From Filimonas effusa (lineage in GTDB: Bacteria > Bacteroidota > Bacteroidia > Chitinophagales > Chitinophagaceae), in the NCBI RefSeq assembly GCF_004118675.1, contig NZ_SDHZ01000001.1, positions 434,001-498,000 on the forward strand: a DNA stretch of 64,000 nucleotides, in the 5' to 3' direction. The translations under genes and the position numbers were made by a program. The notes beneath the pieces are model-generated. The model saw only the letters and a list, made by a program, of their open reading frames with translations. It did not search any database and was not told the DNA's origin. Of this stretch, positions 52,501 to 61,857 are shown one piece after another. Every line of letters starts with the position of its first letter. Position 1 is the stretch's first letter.

Positions 52501-54405
52501 CTAATGCCCGCTTTCAATCTGCTTGTCGAAATCCAGCCCCTGGGCTTTTAATACACCCCTGAACTTCAGCGCCAGGAAGGCAAGGAAGGCAAAAGAACCT
52601 GCGGCCACAACATACGAGTAATGCATGCCAATAGCCGGCATATCGCCAAGTACGCCCTGGAAAGGAGGTATAATGGCGCCACCCAGGATCATCATGATCA
52701 GGAAGGCCGATCCCTGGCTGGTATACTTCCCTAACCCGGCTACCGCCAGCGCAAATACACTTGCCCATATCACAGAACAGCATAACCCGCCCGCGATAAA
52801 GGCGTATACCGAAACAATGCCCTTCGAGAATATACCAATAAGCATCGCTGCCATCGCCAGTGTCGATACGGTGAGCAGCGTTTTAACCGGTTTGTCCTGG
52901 CAAAAGAAAAACGCTGCTATGATAACAGCTACACAAATCGCATAACCATAAAGGTCATTTACATCACTTCCGCTTAAATGATTCACATAAAGGATAATGG
53001 CAAAAGCCACAAAGGGAACGATAATGGTGGCAATGGTTTTCTTGATGCCCGAAAGATTGAATACACTGATGGCGCCGGTCCAGCGGCCAACCATCAGGCT
53101 GCCCCAGTAAAGGGAAATATATTTCGAAATGGCGCTTTCGCTGAGCCCGCTCTCCGTTAAATACCCCGGAGTTTTGAGCAGCGCCCCAAAATTGTTGTCG
53201 ATAGTAACCTCTACACCTACATACACGAAAATGCCCAGCATACCATAAATAAGCTGCGGATACTTCATGGCGCCCCAGCCTTCACTGTTTTTCATAGCCA
53301 GGCTATTACTATAGAACAAAATGCCTACCACTATGGCCATCACTGCCAGTAACAACACCAGCTTCGGCACGGCGGTAACATAGCCCAGTATGATCACCAG
53401 TATAATAAAACCGGTGAGCAGTAACAGCGAACGCGACGCTTTGGGAGCCCGCTCAAAAGCCTCCTCGTTTTTACCGGAAGGCAGTTTCGATACGGCAAAG
53501 ATCACCGCAACCAAGGCAAATACACCCGCTACTATCATATAAAGTGTTTTGATAGAGCTTACCGAAGTATTGTCAACGTCAGCATTAATGGTCCCGAATA
53601 AAAAGAAACTTACAATAATAGGCCCTACAGTAGTGCCAAACGAATTGACACTGCCGCCAAGGTTCAGTCGCTGCGCCCCGGTGGCCGGATCTCCAAGAAG
53701 AATGGCAAAAGGCTGGGCGCAGGTTTGCTGCAGCGAAAACCCAAGGGCGATAACAAATAAGGCAATAAGTATGAAACTGAAATTCCCGAAGGCTACCTGC
53801 TCACCCTTCAGTGCCGCTACGATCACTGGTACTTTTTCGTCCGGAAACGTTGCCGCAACTTTATCGCCGTTAGCTGCGGTTGGTTGAAAAGCACTGCTTA
53901 TATTCGCAAGTATAACACTGTTCGTAAGATAAGTGTCGCCTGCTTCTCCTTTACGAATGATAAGACTATAACCGGTACTGTCTTTCTTTATCGTAACAGC
54001 TTTATCGGCAGTAATGATCTTCTGATTCGGATGTAAGCCTTGTATCAGTGCTGTCTTTTGTTCTATAGGTTGCAGGTTCTCATCACTTACGGCCGGGATC
54101 ATCATCAGGGCGCCGGCTATCGAAATGCACAGCCCCACAATGATGCCCTTTTTATACCCCAGTTTATTCAGCAGGTCGCTGCCGCGGGCTTCTGATAATA
54201 CATAGAGCAATAACGATCCAATAAAGTAAGCACCGTAAAACGCCGTGCCTATCAGTTGCGATTCAAATTGTGTGAGATTGAAAAACGATTTGCAGAACGG
54301 GATGAAAATACTGTTGGAAGCAGCAATAAATCCCCAGAAAAAGAAGACAAGCACCAGCGTGGCTAAAGCTCCGCCGTTTGTCTTTTGATTGGTTGATAGG
54401 CTCAT
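52501..54405 (-). CDS. MFS sugar transporter (FucP/GluP type) with large extramembrane insertion
   Basis: A 634-residue inner membrane symporter. The N-terminal FFFWGFIAASNSIFIPFCKS and the QQTCAQPFAILLGDP segment match the FucP/glucose-galactose branch. That branch usually has about 430 residues; here residues about 107-205 form a soluble insertion between transmembrane helices, and the remainder is spread over the second half. Adjacent ROK kinase suggests glucose or galactose as substrate. Confidence 0.9.
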   Translation of the reverse strand: MSLSTNQKTNGGALATLVLVFFFWGFIAASNSIFIPFCKSFFNLTQFESQLIGTAFYGAYFIGSLLLYVLSEARGSDLLNKLGYKKGIIVGLCISIAGALMMIPAVSDENLQPIEQKTALIQGLHPNQKIITADKAVTIKKDSTGYSLIIRKGEAGDTYLTNSVILANISSAFQPTAANGDKVAATFPDEKVPVIVAALKGEQVAFGNFSFILIALFVIALGFSLQQTCAQPFAILLGDPATGAQRLNLGGSVNSFGTTVGPIIVSFFLFGTINADVDNTSVSSIKTLYMIVAGVFALVAVIFAVSKLPSGKNEEAFERAPKASRSLLLLTGFIILVIILGYVTAVPKLVLLLAVMAIVVGILFYSNSLAMKNSEGWGAMKYPQLIYGMLGIFVYVGVEVTIDNNFGALLKTPGYLTESGLSESAISKYISLYWGSLMVGRWTGAISVFNLSGIKKTIATIIVPFVAFAIILYVNHLSGSDVNDLYGYAICVAVIIAAFFFCQDKPVKTLLTVSTLAMAAMLIGIFSKGIVSVYAFIAGGLCCSVIWASVFALAVAGLGKYTSQGSAFLIMMILGGAIIPPFQGVLGDMPAIGMHYSYVVAAGSFAFLAFLALKFRGVLKAQGLDFDKQIESGH

Positions 54406-54521
54406 GTCTGTTGTTGGTATGATAATTAGACCGTTAATGATGTTATAAAAATAACAGAAAAACTATTGTGAAAATTTTTTCCTGCCCCGGGGAAACTATA
54501 TTCATTTGATGCTTAACTTGT

Positions 54522-55946
54522 ATGCGTATGGAAATTATTCATGTCAGTGCCGAATGTTATCCTATGGCGAAGGCAGGTGGACTGGGAGATGTGGTAGGGG
54601 CTTTGCCAAAATATCAGTGCAAGCTGGGACATTTTAGTAAGGTGGTTATGCCCATGTATCGTACCCGTTTCTTATACCAGAACGAATGGGTCACCGATTT
54701 TAAAGGGCGCGCCCAAATGGGCAACTGGTGGTTCGATTATACCGTCATCAGGGAAAAACATGATAAGCTGGGATTCCCGTTATATGTAGTGGATATTAAT
54801 GGCTTGCTCGATCGCGACAGGATCTATGGATACGCCGACGATACCGAACGCTTTACCGCCTTCCAGATCGCGGTGGTGGACTGGATCAATCACTGGCAGC
54901 ATAAACCCGATGTCATTCACTGCCACGATTATCACGCCGGGCTCATTCCGTTCATCCTGAAAAATTCCTACTACTATAACCGTTTAGCAGATATCCCCAC
55001 TGTGATGACCATCCACAACGCACAATACCAGGGCTGGATGGGATGGGATAAAGGAAATCTGCTGCCGGTATGGGACATCACAAAAGGAGGACTGCTGGAA
55101 TGGGGTGGCGTTATCAACCCGCTGGCGGCTGGCATAAAAAATGCATGGAAGGTTACCACCGTAAGCTGGAGCTACCTCGAAGAACTTAGGTATAACTCAA
55201 ACGGACTGGAAGCGCTGTTCGAATACGAGAAAGGAAAATGTGTGGGAGTGCTCAACGGTATCGATAACGAAGTATGGGACCCCATGAACGATCCCTTTAT
55301 CGAGGTCCAGTACGATATCGACGACGTGGAAGAAGGCAAACGCGATAATAAAACCAGGATCTGCCGCGAATTCGGACTCGACCCGCAATATCCGCTGATC
55401 GCATTCATTGGAAGACTGGTAGGCGAAAAGGCGGCAGATATTTTGCCTGATGCAATTGTTAGTTCTTTGTATGGCCTCGAAGGAAAGGTGAACTTCCTGG
55501 TACTGGGTAGCGGTGAACCGCATATCGAATGGCAACTGAGCCAGATGAAACCCCATTTCCCAGGGAACTATAACGTCGAGATCGGGTATAACGAAGCATT
55601 AAGTCACCAGTTATATGCAGGAGCAGACTTTCTGCTGATGCCAAGCAGGGTAGAACCCTGCGGGCTCAACCAGATGTACTCCATGAGATACGGAACAGTG
55701 CCCATGGTGCGTAGCACCGGAGGGCTGAAAGATACAGTTACCGATATGGGCGATGAAGGCGGATGGGGTATTCGCTTTAATAACGCCACCGTAGGCGATG
55801 TGGTATATTCAGTTAACAGGGCATTGGAATTGTTTGGAAATACAGAAAGGCTTAATAACATGCGCCGGCATATGATGCAGATCGATCATAGCTGGGAGCA
55901 TTCGGTACAGCAATATATAGACATTTATCAACGATTGAAATACTAA
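54522..55946 (+). CDS. glgA: Glycogen synthase (ADP-glucose type)
   Basis: A 474-residue GT5 glycosyltransferase. The nucleotide-sugar-binding KAGGLGDVVGAL (17-28) and the C-terminal LMPSRVEPCGLNQMYSMRYGTVPMVRSTGGL block are present. It transfers glucose from ADP-glucose to glycogen. glgC follows 9 bases later, the enzyme that supplies ADP-glucose, so this is a compact glycogen-synthesis operon. Confidence 0.96.
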   Translation: MRMEIIHVSAECYPMAKAGGLGDVVGALPKYQCKLGHFSKVVMPMYRTRFLYQNEWVTDFKGRAQMGNWWFDYTVIREKHDKLGFPLYVVDINGLLDRDRIYGYADDTERFTAFQIAVVDWINHWQHKPDVIHCHDYHAGLIPFILKNSYYYNRLADIPTVMTIHNAQYQGWMGWDKGNLLPVWDITKGGLLEWGGVINPLAAGIKNAWKVTTVSWSYLEELRYNSNGLEALFEYEKGKCVGVLNGIDNEVWDPMNDPFIEVQYDIDDVEEGKRDNKTRICREFGLDPQYPLIAFIGRLVGEKAADILPDAIVSSLYGLEGKVNFLVLGSGEPHIEWQLSQMKPHFPGNYNVEIGYNEALSHQLYAGADFLLMPSRVEPCGLNQMYSMRYGTVPMVRSTGGLKDTVTDMGDEGGWGIRFNNATVGDVVYSVNRALELFGNTERLNNMRRHMMQIDHSWEHSVQQYIDIYQRLKY

Positions 55947-55955
55947 TACCGTTCT

Positions 55956-57242
55956 ATGTTTAACATCTCTACTTCGGTTCTGGCAGTGATATTAGGTGGT
56001 GGCGCAGGCACCAGGCTCTATCCTTTAACCGCCAGCCGCTCGAAACCCGCCGTCCCTATCGCCGGTAAATATCGCCTCGTCGATATCCCAATCAGCAATT
56101 GTATTAACTCTAACATCAGACGCATGTTCGTGTTAACACAGTTTAACTCGGCATCCCTTAACAAACACATCAAGAATACCTACAACTTCGGCGCATTCGG
56201 CTCCGGATTCGTAGATATCCTTGCCGCCGAACAAACCCCCGATAACCCCGGCTGGTTCCAGGGCACCGCCGACGCCGTAAGGCAGTCGATGCGACATATC
56301 TATAACTTCGAGTTCGAATATATCCTCATCCTGAGCGGAGACCAGCTTTACCAGATGGACTTCGCCGAAATGATCGAAGCCCACAGGGAAAAAGGCGCTG
56401 AAATTACCATCGCCACCATCCCGGTAGCAGAACGCGAAGCCTCCGACTTCGGTATCCTTAAAGTAGATGACGACCAGTTGATTACGTCTTTTATCGAAAA
56501 ACCTAAAAAGGAATTATTGCCCGATTGGGCCAGTGATACTGGAGACGAAATGAAAAAAACGGGGAGAAATTACCTCGCTTCTATGGGTATCTACATCTTT
56601 AACAGGGATACCCTCTTCGAAATATTGAAAGAAACTTTCCCGGATTACCCCGACTTTGGAAAAGAAATTATGCCGCAATCCATCAACAAATACAAAGTAG
56701 TAAGCTACCAGTATGATGGCTATTGGACAGATATCGGAAACATCTACTCCTTCTTTGAAGCCAACATCGCTTTAACAGAAGACATTCCGCCATTTAACCT
56801 TTTCGATAATAACAATCGCATTTATACCCGCTCACGTATGCTCCCCCCGGCAAAGATCAGCGGTACCATGGTCGACAATACCATCGTCGCCGAAGGTTCT
56901 ATCGTATTGGGCAGCAGCCTTAAAAATAGCGTGATCGGCCTGCGTTCCAGGGTAGGAGCGGGCACCACCATAGAAAATGCCTATGTCATGGGCAACGACT
57001 TCTATGAAACCCTCGAGATCATGGAACGCAACCGCCAGAAAAACAAACCCGAACTGGGCATCGGCGCACGTTGCTTTATCAAAAATGCACTGATCGATAA
57101 AAATGCCCGCATCGGCGACGACGTAAAGGTCATCGGAGGCCCGCATCTCGAAAATACCGATCACCCGCTCTATACCATCAAAGACGGTATCATAGTAGTG
57201 AAAAAAGGAGCCGTCCTTAATAACGGCTTCGAAATATCTTAG
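55956..57242 (+). CDS. glgC: Glucose-1-phosphate adenylyltransferase
   Basis: A 428-residue nucleotidyltransferase. N-terminal GGGAGTRLYPLTASRSKPAVPIAGKYRLVDIPISNC is diagnostic; the C-terminal left-handed beta-helix (ARIGDDVKVIGG) follows. It is the committed, usually allosterically controlled step of glycogen synthesis. Second gene after glgA, ended by a strong terminator. Confidence 0.97.
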   Translation: MFNISTSVLAVILGGGAGTRLYPLTASRSKPAVPIAGKYRLVDIPISNCINSNIRRMFVLTQFNSASLNKHIKNTYNFGAFGSGFVDILAAEQTPDNPGWFQGTADAVRQSMRHIYNFEFEYILILSGDQLYQMDFAEMIEAHREKGAEITIATIPVAEREASDFGILKVDDDQLITSFIEKPKKELLPDWASDTGDEMKKTGRNYLASMGIYIFNRDTLFEILKETFPDYPDFGKEIMPQSINKYKVVSYQYDGYWTDIGNIYSFFEANIALTEDIPPFNLFDNNNRIYTRSRMLPPAKISGTMVDNTIVAEGSIVLGSSLKNSVIGLRSRVGAGTTIENAYVMGNDFYETLEIMERNRQKNKPELGIGARCFIKNALIDKNARIGDDVKVIGGPHLENTDHPLYTIKDGIIVVKKGAVLNNGFEIS

Positions 57243-57250
57243 AATAATGG

Positions 57251-57287
57251 AAAGAGGCCCCGCCGTTACCGCGGGGCCTCTTTTTTT
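57251..57287 (+). terminator. Terminator after glgC
   Basis: 57251-57263 (AAAGAGGCCCCGC) pairs perfectly with 57271-57283 around a 7-base loop; the T-run continues to 57287. Confidence 0.9.
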
Positions 57288-57390
57288 CCCCTCCCCGCAC
57301 AGCGAACTGCTACATAAAAACACATAAATTCGGCCATCCGGCATCGGTCACCTGTCATCTATTCCTTTTTTACTTTATCTTCGCCCTTTA

Positions 57391-58317
57391 ATGAAACTAT
57401 CTACGCAACATCTGCTAGGCATTAAAGATCTTACAAGGGAAGATATCAGCCTCATTCTCTCTACAGCACAACAATTTAAAGACGTTTTACAAAGACCGGT
57501 GAAGAAAGTCCCTTCTCTCCGCGACATTACCGTAGTTAACTTGTTCTTCGAAAACTCTACGCGTACACGTATGTCTTTTGAACTGGCAGAGAAAAGACTT
57601 TCAGCCGATACTCTCAACTTTACAGCCAGTGCTTCCTCGGTAGCGAAAGGAGAAACTTTACTCGACACAGTGAACAATATCCTTAGCATGAAGGTCGATA
57701 TGGTGGTGATGCGGCATAGCGCCAGCGGTGCCCCCCACTTCCTCGCTAAACATATTCCCGCCGCTATAGTAAATGCAGGTGACGGCATCAACGAACACCC
57801 TACCCAGGCACTGCTCGACGCCTTCTCCATGCAGGAAAGAACAGGAAAACTCGAAGGCCTGAAAGTGGCCATCATCGGCGATGTCATGCATAGCCGCGTA
57901 GCCCTCAGCAACATCTACCTGCTCACCAAAATGGGCGCCGAAGTAACCGTAGCCGGACCACCCACACTTATTCCCAAATACATGGCCGATGCTCTCAACG
58001 TGCGCGTAGAATATAATGTGAAAAAAGCGCTGCAATGGTGCGACGTCGCAAACGTTCTCCGTATTCAGCTCGAAAGACAAAGCCAGCCTTTGTTCTCTTC
58101 CCTGAGAGAATATAACCTCGCCTATGGCATCAACCGCAAAATGCTCGAAAGCCTCGGCAAGGAGATCGTGATCATGCACCCCGGCCCCATCAATAGAGGC
58201 GTAGAACTGGATAGCGATGTGGCCGACGGACCATCATCCATCATTCTGAACCAGGTAGAAAACGGCGTGGCTGTAAGAATGGCCGCATTATACCTGCTCG
58301 CCAACAGGGAAAATTAG
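57391..58317 (+). CDS. pyrB: Aspartate carbamoyltransferase catalytic chain
   Basis: A 308-residue enzyme of pyrimidine synthesis (carbamoyl phosphate + aspartate). Signature FFENSTRTRMSFELAEKRL binds carbamoyl phosphate; HPTQALLD and HPGPINRGVE are present. No pyrI regulatory chain is adjacent. A TATCTTCG box (57376-57383), one base off TAnnTTTG, lies 8 bases before the ATG. Confidence 0.97.
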   Translation: MKLSTQHLLGIKDLTREDISLILSTAQQFKDVLQRPVKKVPSLRDITVVNLFFENSTRTRMSFELAEKRLSADTLNFTASASSVAKGETLLDTVNNILSMKVDMVVMRHSASGAPHFLAKHIPAAIVNAGDGINEHPTQALLDAFSMQERTGKLEGLKVAIIGDVMHSRVALSNIYLLTKMGAEVTVAGPPTLIPKYMADALNVRVEYNVKKALQWCDVANVLRIQLERQSQPLFSSLREYNLAYGINRKMLESLGKEIVIMHPGPINRGVELDSDVADGPSSIILNQVENGVAVRMAALYLLANREN

Positions 58318-58417
58318 AATGGGCGCTTCAAAGTAAATAGAAACTACTCCGGTAAATACAAACCGGCAGCAAACCAGGCCATTGGCAGCAACTCGCCGGT
58401 CAAATGCCTTGAATAGC

Positions 58418-58475
58418 TTACCCGGAAGCCTGCAAAAGAAACGGCTTCGTTCACAAAAAACAGGCTTCCGGGTAA
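58418..58475. repeat. 15-bp perfect inverted repeat between pyrB and coaD
   Basis: TTACCCGGAAGCCTG (58418-58432) and its exact inverse complement (58461-58475) are 28 bases apart. No T-run follows directly. The right arm lies just before the coaD -7 box, at about -42 to -28 from the expected start. A smaller stem (CCGGT/ACCGG) lies 50 bases upstream. Possible operator, rho-type boundary or REP-like element. Confidence 0.6.
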
Positions 58476-58488
58476 AACAGTTCTTTCT

Positions 58489-58496
58489 TACTTTTG
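58489..58496 (+). promoter_or_regulatory. Candidate -7 box (TACTTTTG) for coaD
   Basis: Full match to TAnnTTTG 35 bases before the coaD ATG. No TTTG is present at -33; that position is taken by the right arm of the 15-bp inverted repeat. Confidence 0.5.
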
Positions 58497-58531
58497 AACC
58501 CGCCTCCATCTAAAATCGAAAAATAGAATCT

Positions 58532-59005
58532 ATGTCTCGCATTTGCTTGTTCCCCGGTACTTTCGACCCTATTACACTCGGACATGTAGATATCGTAAAC
58601 CGCTCCGTTAGCCTGTTCGACAAACTCTTTATCGGTATCGGCAAAAACGCCAACAAACAACCGATGTTCAGCGATGAACAACGCTACGAATGGGTGAAAG
58701 AGATCTTTGCAGCCGACGCCCGCATCGAAGTCGTCATGTACGAAGGATTGACGGTCGACTGCTGCAGGAATATCGGGGCCAAGTATATTGTACGGGGTAT
58801 CAGGTACGTGAGCGATTTCGAATACGAAAAAGTGATCGCCGATATGAACAGAAGCCTCGACGATTCTATCGAAACGGTATTCCTGACCTGCCTGCCCGAA
58901 TACACATCCGTAGCTTCTACGCTCGTAAGAGATGTCATCAGGCATGGCGGCGATGCAAGCCCTTTCCTCCCCGAACCTGTTAAAAAAAGCATCTTTAAAA
59001 AATAA
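58532..59005 (+). CDS. coaD: Phosphopantetheine adenylyltransferase
   Basis: A 157-residue nucleotidyltransferase of coenzyme A synthesis. The N-terminal FPGTFDPITLGHVDIV with the TxGH site and the C-terminal PEYTSVASTLVRDVIRHGGD (with ISSTxxR-like block) are diagnostic. Four bases separate it from the thioesterase gene downstream. Confidence 0.97.
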   Translation: MSRICLFPGTFDPITLGHVDIVNRSVSLFDKLFIGIGKNANKQPMFSDEQRYEWVKEIFAADARIEVVMYEGLTVDCCRNIGAKYIVRGIRYVSDFEYEKVIADMNRSLDDSIETVFLTCLPEYTSVASTLVRDVIRHGGDASPFLPEPVKKSIFKK

Positions 59006-59009
59006 ACAT

Positions 59010-59441
59010 ATGGCAATCTGGTTCAAAGAAGAGCTGTCCCTGGACGATTTTACCGCTCTCGGCAGAAATACTTTGGCCGAAGTGCTCGGTATGAGATTCT
59101 CCGAAATAGGACCCGATTACCTCAAACTAACCATGCCGGTGAACGATCGTACACGGCAGCCCTATGGCTTGTTACATGGCGGCGCCTCCGCCGCACTCGC
59201 CGAAACCGCAGGCAGCGTCGCCTCCGCTATGGTTATTGATCTCGGGAAGTTCAGTTGCGTAGGACTCGAAATCAACGCCAACCATATCCGCGGCGTTCGC
59301 GACGGCATAGTCACCGCCACCTGCCAGCCCCTGCACCTGGGAAAACAAACCCATGTATGGGATATTAAGATCCATGATGAACAACAGAGGCTCGTTTGCA
59401 TAAGCCGCTTAACAGTGAGTATCCTGCCGCGCCTCTCCTAA
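59010..59441 (+). CDS. Hotdog-fold thioesterase (PaaI/MenI type)
   Basis: A 143-residue single hotdog domain from the ATG at 59010; the longer frame from 58932 overlaps coaD and is unlikely. The catalytic region PYGLLHGGASAALAETAGS matches the PaaI/YbdB/MenI subfamily. It hydrolyses an acyl-CoA thioester, possibly an aromatic one. It is followed 11 bases later by a UbiD-family decarboxylase gene, which would fit a role in quinone or aromatic acid metabolism. Confidence 0.9.
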   Translation: MAIWFKEELSLDDFTALGRNTLAEVLGMRFSEIGPDYLKLTMPVNDRTRQPYGLLHGGASAALAETAGSVASAMVIDLGKFSCVGLEINANHIRGVRDGIVTATCQPLHLGKQTHVWDIKIHDEQQRLVCISRLTVSILPRLS

Positions 59442-59452
59442 ATCTGTATACA

Positions 59453-61291
59453 ATGAATTACTCCTCACTCGAAGAATGTCTGCTCGACCTCGAAAAGAAC
59501 GGACTCCTTATACGCATTAAAGAAGAAGTGGACCCCTGGCTCGAAATGGCGGCAATACACCTGAGAGTATATGAGAAACAGGGGCCCGCGCTTTTCTTTG
59601 AAAATGTAAAAGGCTCCCGCTTTCGCGCAGCTTCCAATATCTTCGGTACGCTCGACAGGAGTAAATTCATTTTCCGTAAATCCCTCGACAAAGTACGCGC
59701 GCTGGTAGAACTGAAAAACGATCCGGCAAAAGCAATAAAAGCGCCGTTTAAACATATCGGCGCCGGTTTGTCTGCATTGAAAGCATTGCCACTGAAAGAT
59801 CCTGCTCAAAAACCTGTACTGGCACAGAAGATCAGCATAAGCGACCTCCCCCTGATCCACCACTGGCCAAACGATGGCGGCGCTTTCGTTACCCTGCCGC
59901 AGGTCTATTCCGAAGACATCAATGCTCCGGGTATCATGAAAGCCAACCTCGGTATGTACCGTATCCAGCTAAACGGCAATGATTATAAACGGAACGAAGA
60001 AATAGGCTTGCACTACCAGGTGCACAGGGGCATAGGCGTACACCAGGCTGCCGCCGCTGAAAAAGGACTCCCGCTGAAGGTGAGCATCTTTGTAGGAGGC
60101 CCGCCCGCACATACCTTGTCGGCAGTGATGCCCTTACCCGAAGGAATGAGCGAACTTACCTTCGCAGGGATACTGGGTAACAGACGCTTCCGCTATACAT
60201 ATATTGATGGTTATTGCATCAGCACCGATGCCGACTTCGTCATTACCGGCGAAGTCTATCCCGGTGAAACCAAACCCGAAGGCCCGTTTGGCGATCATCT
60301 GGGGTATTATAGCCTTACACATCCTTTCCCCGTACTGCGCGTAAAACAGGTCTACGCCCGTAAAAATGCGATCTGGCCGTTTACGGTAGTAGGAAGACCG
60401 CCACAGGAAGATACCAGCTTTGGCGATCTTATCCATGAACTTACCGGCAGCGCTATCAAACACGAGATCCCCGGCCTCAAAGAAGTTCATGCCGTTGATG
60501 CCGCCGGCGTTCACCCATTGTTACTGGCCGTAGGCAGCGAACGTTATACACCCTACAAACACCCGGGCCGCCCTGCCGAATTGCTTACCATCGCCAACAG
60601 GGTGCTGGGAACCGGGCAGCTGAGCCTTGCAAAATATCTCTTTATCACCGCCGCCGATACCGGAACCGCCGTTTCAGCACATGACATACTGCCATTTATG
60701 TCGTATATCTTGGAAAGGATCGACCTCGAAAGGGATCTTCATTTCCAGACTCATACCACTATCGACACGCTCGATTATTCAGGCACCGGCCTCAATACAG
60801 GTAGTAAAGTGATCCTGGCCGCTTATGGCCCGGTGAAACGTCAACTGGCTACGCAGGTACCAGCCCCGTTAGCTGCACTGGATGACTTCCCCCATGCATG
60901 CCTGGTGATGCCCGGCGTAGTAGCATTGCAGGCGCCGCCGTTTACATCATATGAAAATGCTGAAAAGGAAATGGCCGGTTTGTCTGCCCGCTTGTCTCCC
61001 GTAAGAGAAGCGCTCACAACTGTTCCGCTCATCATCATCTGCGACAACGCAGGCTTCGTTGCCCATACGCTTAATAATTATCTCTGGGTAACCTATACGC
61101 GTAGTAACCCCTCTCACGACATCTATGGTGTAAACAGCTTCACCGAAAATAAACATTGGGGCTGCAAAGGCCCATTGATCATCGATGCCCGCATAAAACC
61201 ACATCATGCACCTCCCTTGATTAAAAATGCTGCTGTAGAAGAAAAAGTCGATTCCCTGTTCCAAAAAGGAGGAAGCTTATACAACATATAG
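59453..61291 (+). CDS. UbiD-family prenylated-FMN decarboxylase
   Basis: A 612-residue UbiD homologue from the ATG at 59453. Family marks: FENVKGSRFRAASNIFGT, PEGMSELTFAGILGNR, the GPFGDHLGYYS and PFTVVGRPPQED blocks. UbiD enzymes need prenylated FMN made by UbiX; no ubiX is in the window. In Bacteroidota such genes are often assigned to menaquinone synthesis; the exact substrate is not set by sequence. Co-transcribed with the thioesterase gene. Confidence 0.92.
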   Translation: MNYSSLEECLLDLEKNGLLIRIKEEVDPWLEMAAIHLRVYEKQGPALFFENVKGSRFRAASNIFGTLDRSKFIFRKSLDKVRALVELKNDPAKAIKAPFKHIGAGLSALKALPLKDPAQKPVLAQKISISDLPLIHHWPNDGGAFVTLPQVYSEDINAPGIMKANLGMYRIQLNGNDYKRNEEIGLHYQVHRGIGVHQAAAAEKGLPLKVSIFVGGPPAHTLSAVMPLPEGMSELTFAGILGNRRFRYTYIDGYCISTDADFVITGEVYPGETKPEGPFGDHLGYYSLTHPFPVLRVKQVYARKNAIWPFTVVGRPPQEDTSFGDLIHELTGSAIKHEIPGLKEVHAVDAAGVHPLLLAVGSERYTPYKHPGRPAELLTIANRVLGTGQLSLAKYLFITAADTGTAVSAHDILPFMSYILERIDLERDLHFQTHTTIDTLDYSGTGLNTGSKVILAAYGPVKRQLATQVPAPLAALDDFPHACLVMPGVVALQAPPFTSYENAEKEMAGLSARLSPVREALTTVPLIIICDNAGFVAHTLNNYLWVTYTRSNPSHDIYGVNSFTENKHWGCKGPLIIDARIKPHHAPPLIKNAAVEEKVDSLFQKGGSLYNI

Positions 61292-61626
61292 AAGCTTTCC
61301 AAATAAAAAAGTGACGCCAAATAACTGTTATTGTGGACCAAATTGGGAAAGTGGTTTCATAGTGGGAATTTTTGGGCAATGAAATCAACTGCCTTAAACG
61401 CCTCCCGGAAGCCGGAAAGCCATAAACCTGACAGAACTGACTGTTTAAACGTCATACTTGTCAGGTTTCTGACAGGTTTGATGTCCCTGTTTTAACATAT
61501 CATTCAAAATGAGGCAATTAGGGCGATAAAAATCAATGCCTTATCCCATTTCCCTCTTATTATGCAATATAATGGCATGGTTTTTCGTATAATAATCATG
61601 TTTTTTAAGGGTTTAGGGTTGAAAAA

Positions 61627-61660
61627 GGGGCGATGGTTTTCCATTGCCCCTATATTTTTT
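61627..61660 (+). terminator. Terminator-like hairpin of no assigned gene
   Basis: GGGGCGATGG (61627-61636) pairs with CCATTGCCCC (61641-61650, one G-U) around TTTT and is followed by TATATTTTTT. It is 335 bases past the UbiD-family gene, so it may end an unknown short RNA. Confidence 0.6.
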
Positions 61661-61810
61661 CCCCCCTGCCTCACATGCCGGCAGATCGCAACCTCCCCCC
61701 GCATCTACGAAAAAGTACGCTTTATATACGGACGATGAACGAGCGATAAGCGAGCCATTGTTATACCGTCACCTGATCTGCCAGCCTGCCAGCTGGCCAG
61801 TAAAACAATA

Positions 61811-61840
61811 AAAAAAGCCGCGGCATGCCGCGGCTTTTTT
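61811..61840. terminator. Perfect 30-base palindromic terminator
   Basis: AAAAAAGCCGCGGCATGCCGCGGCTTTTTT is a perfect palindrome (only 61811-61830 half shown by position; arms 61811-61823 and 61828-61840). It ends the ndk gene on the minus strand and can act in both directions. Confidence 0.9.
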
Positions 61841-61857
61841 TATTGGATCTATTGCTC

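Larger units (their letters stand above)
61292..61857. other. Gene-free region with several hairpins
   Basis: The 566 bases hold no ORF I trust. AAACCTGACA (61424-61433) is inverted at 61459-61468 and a related copy, CTGACAGGTTT, follows at once (61469-61479). A terminator-like hairpin lies at 61627-61660. An AT-rich stretch just before it (61555-61620) could carry a promoter, so a short RNA ending at that terminator is possible but not shown. The ndk terminator ends the region. Confidence 0.5.

Noticed and set aside
61504-61704. 66-codon minus-strand ORF in the gene-free region
   Set aside because: It reads through the terminator-like hairpin at 61627-61660 and has no start signal or recognisable features.
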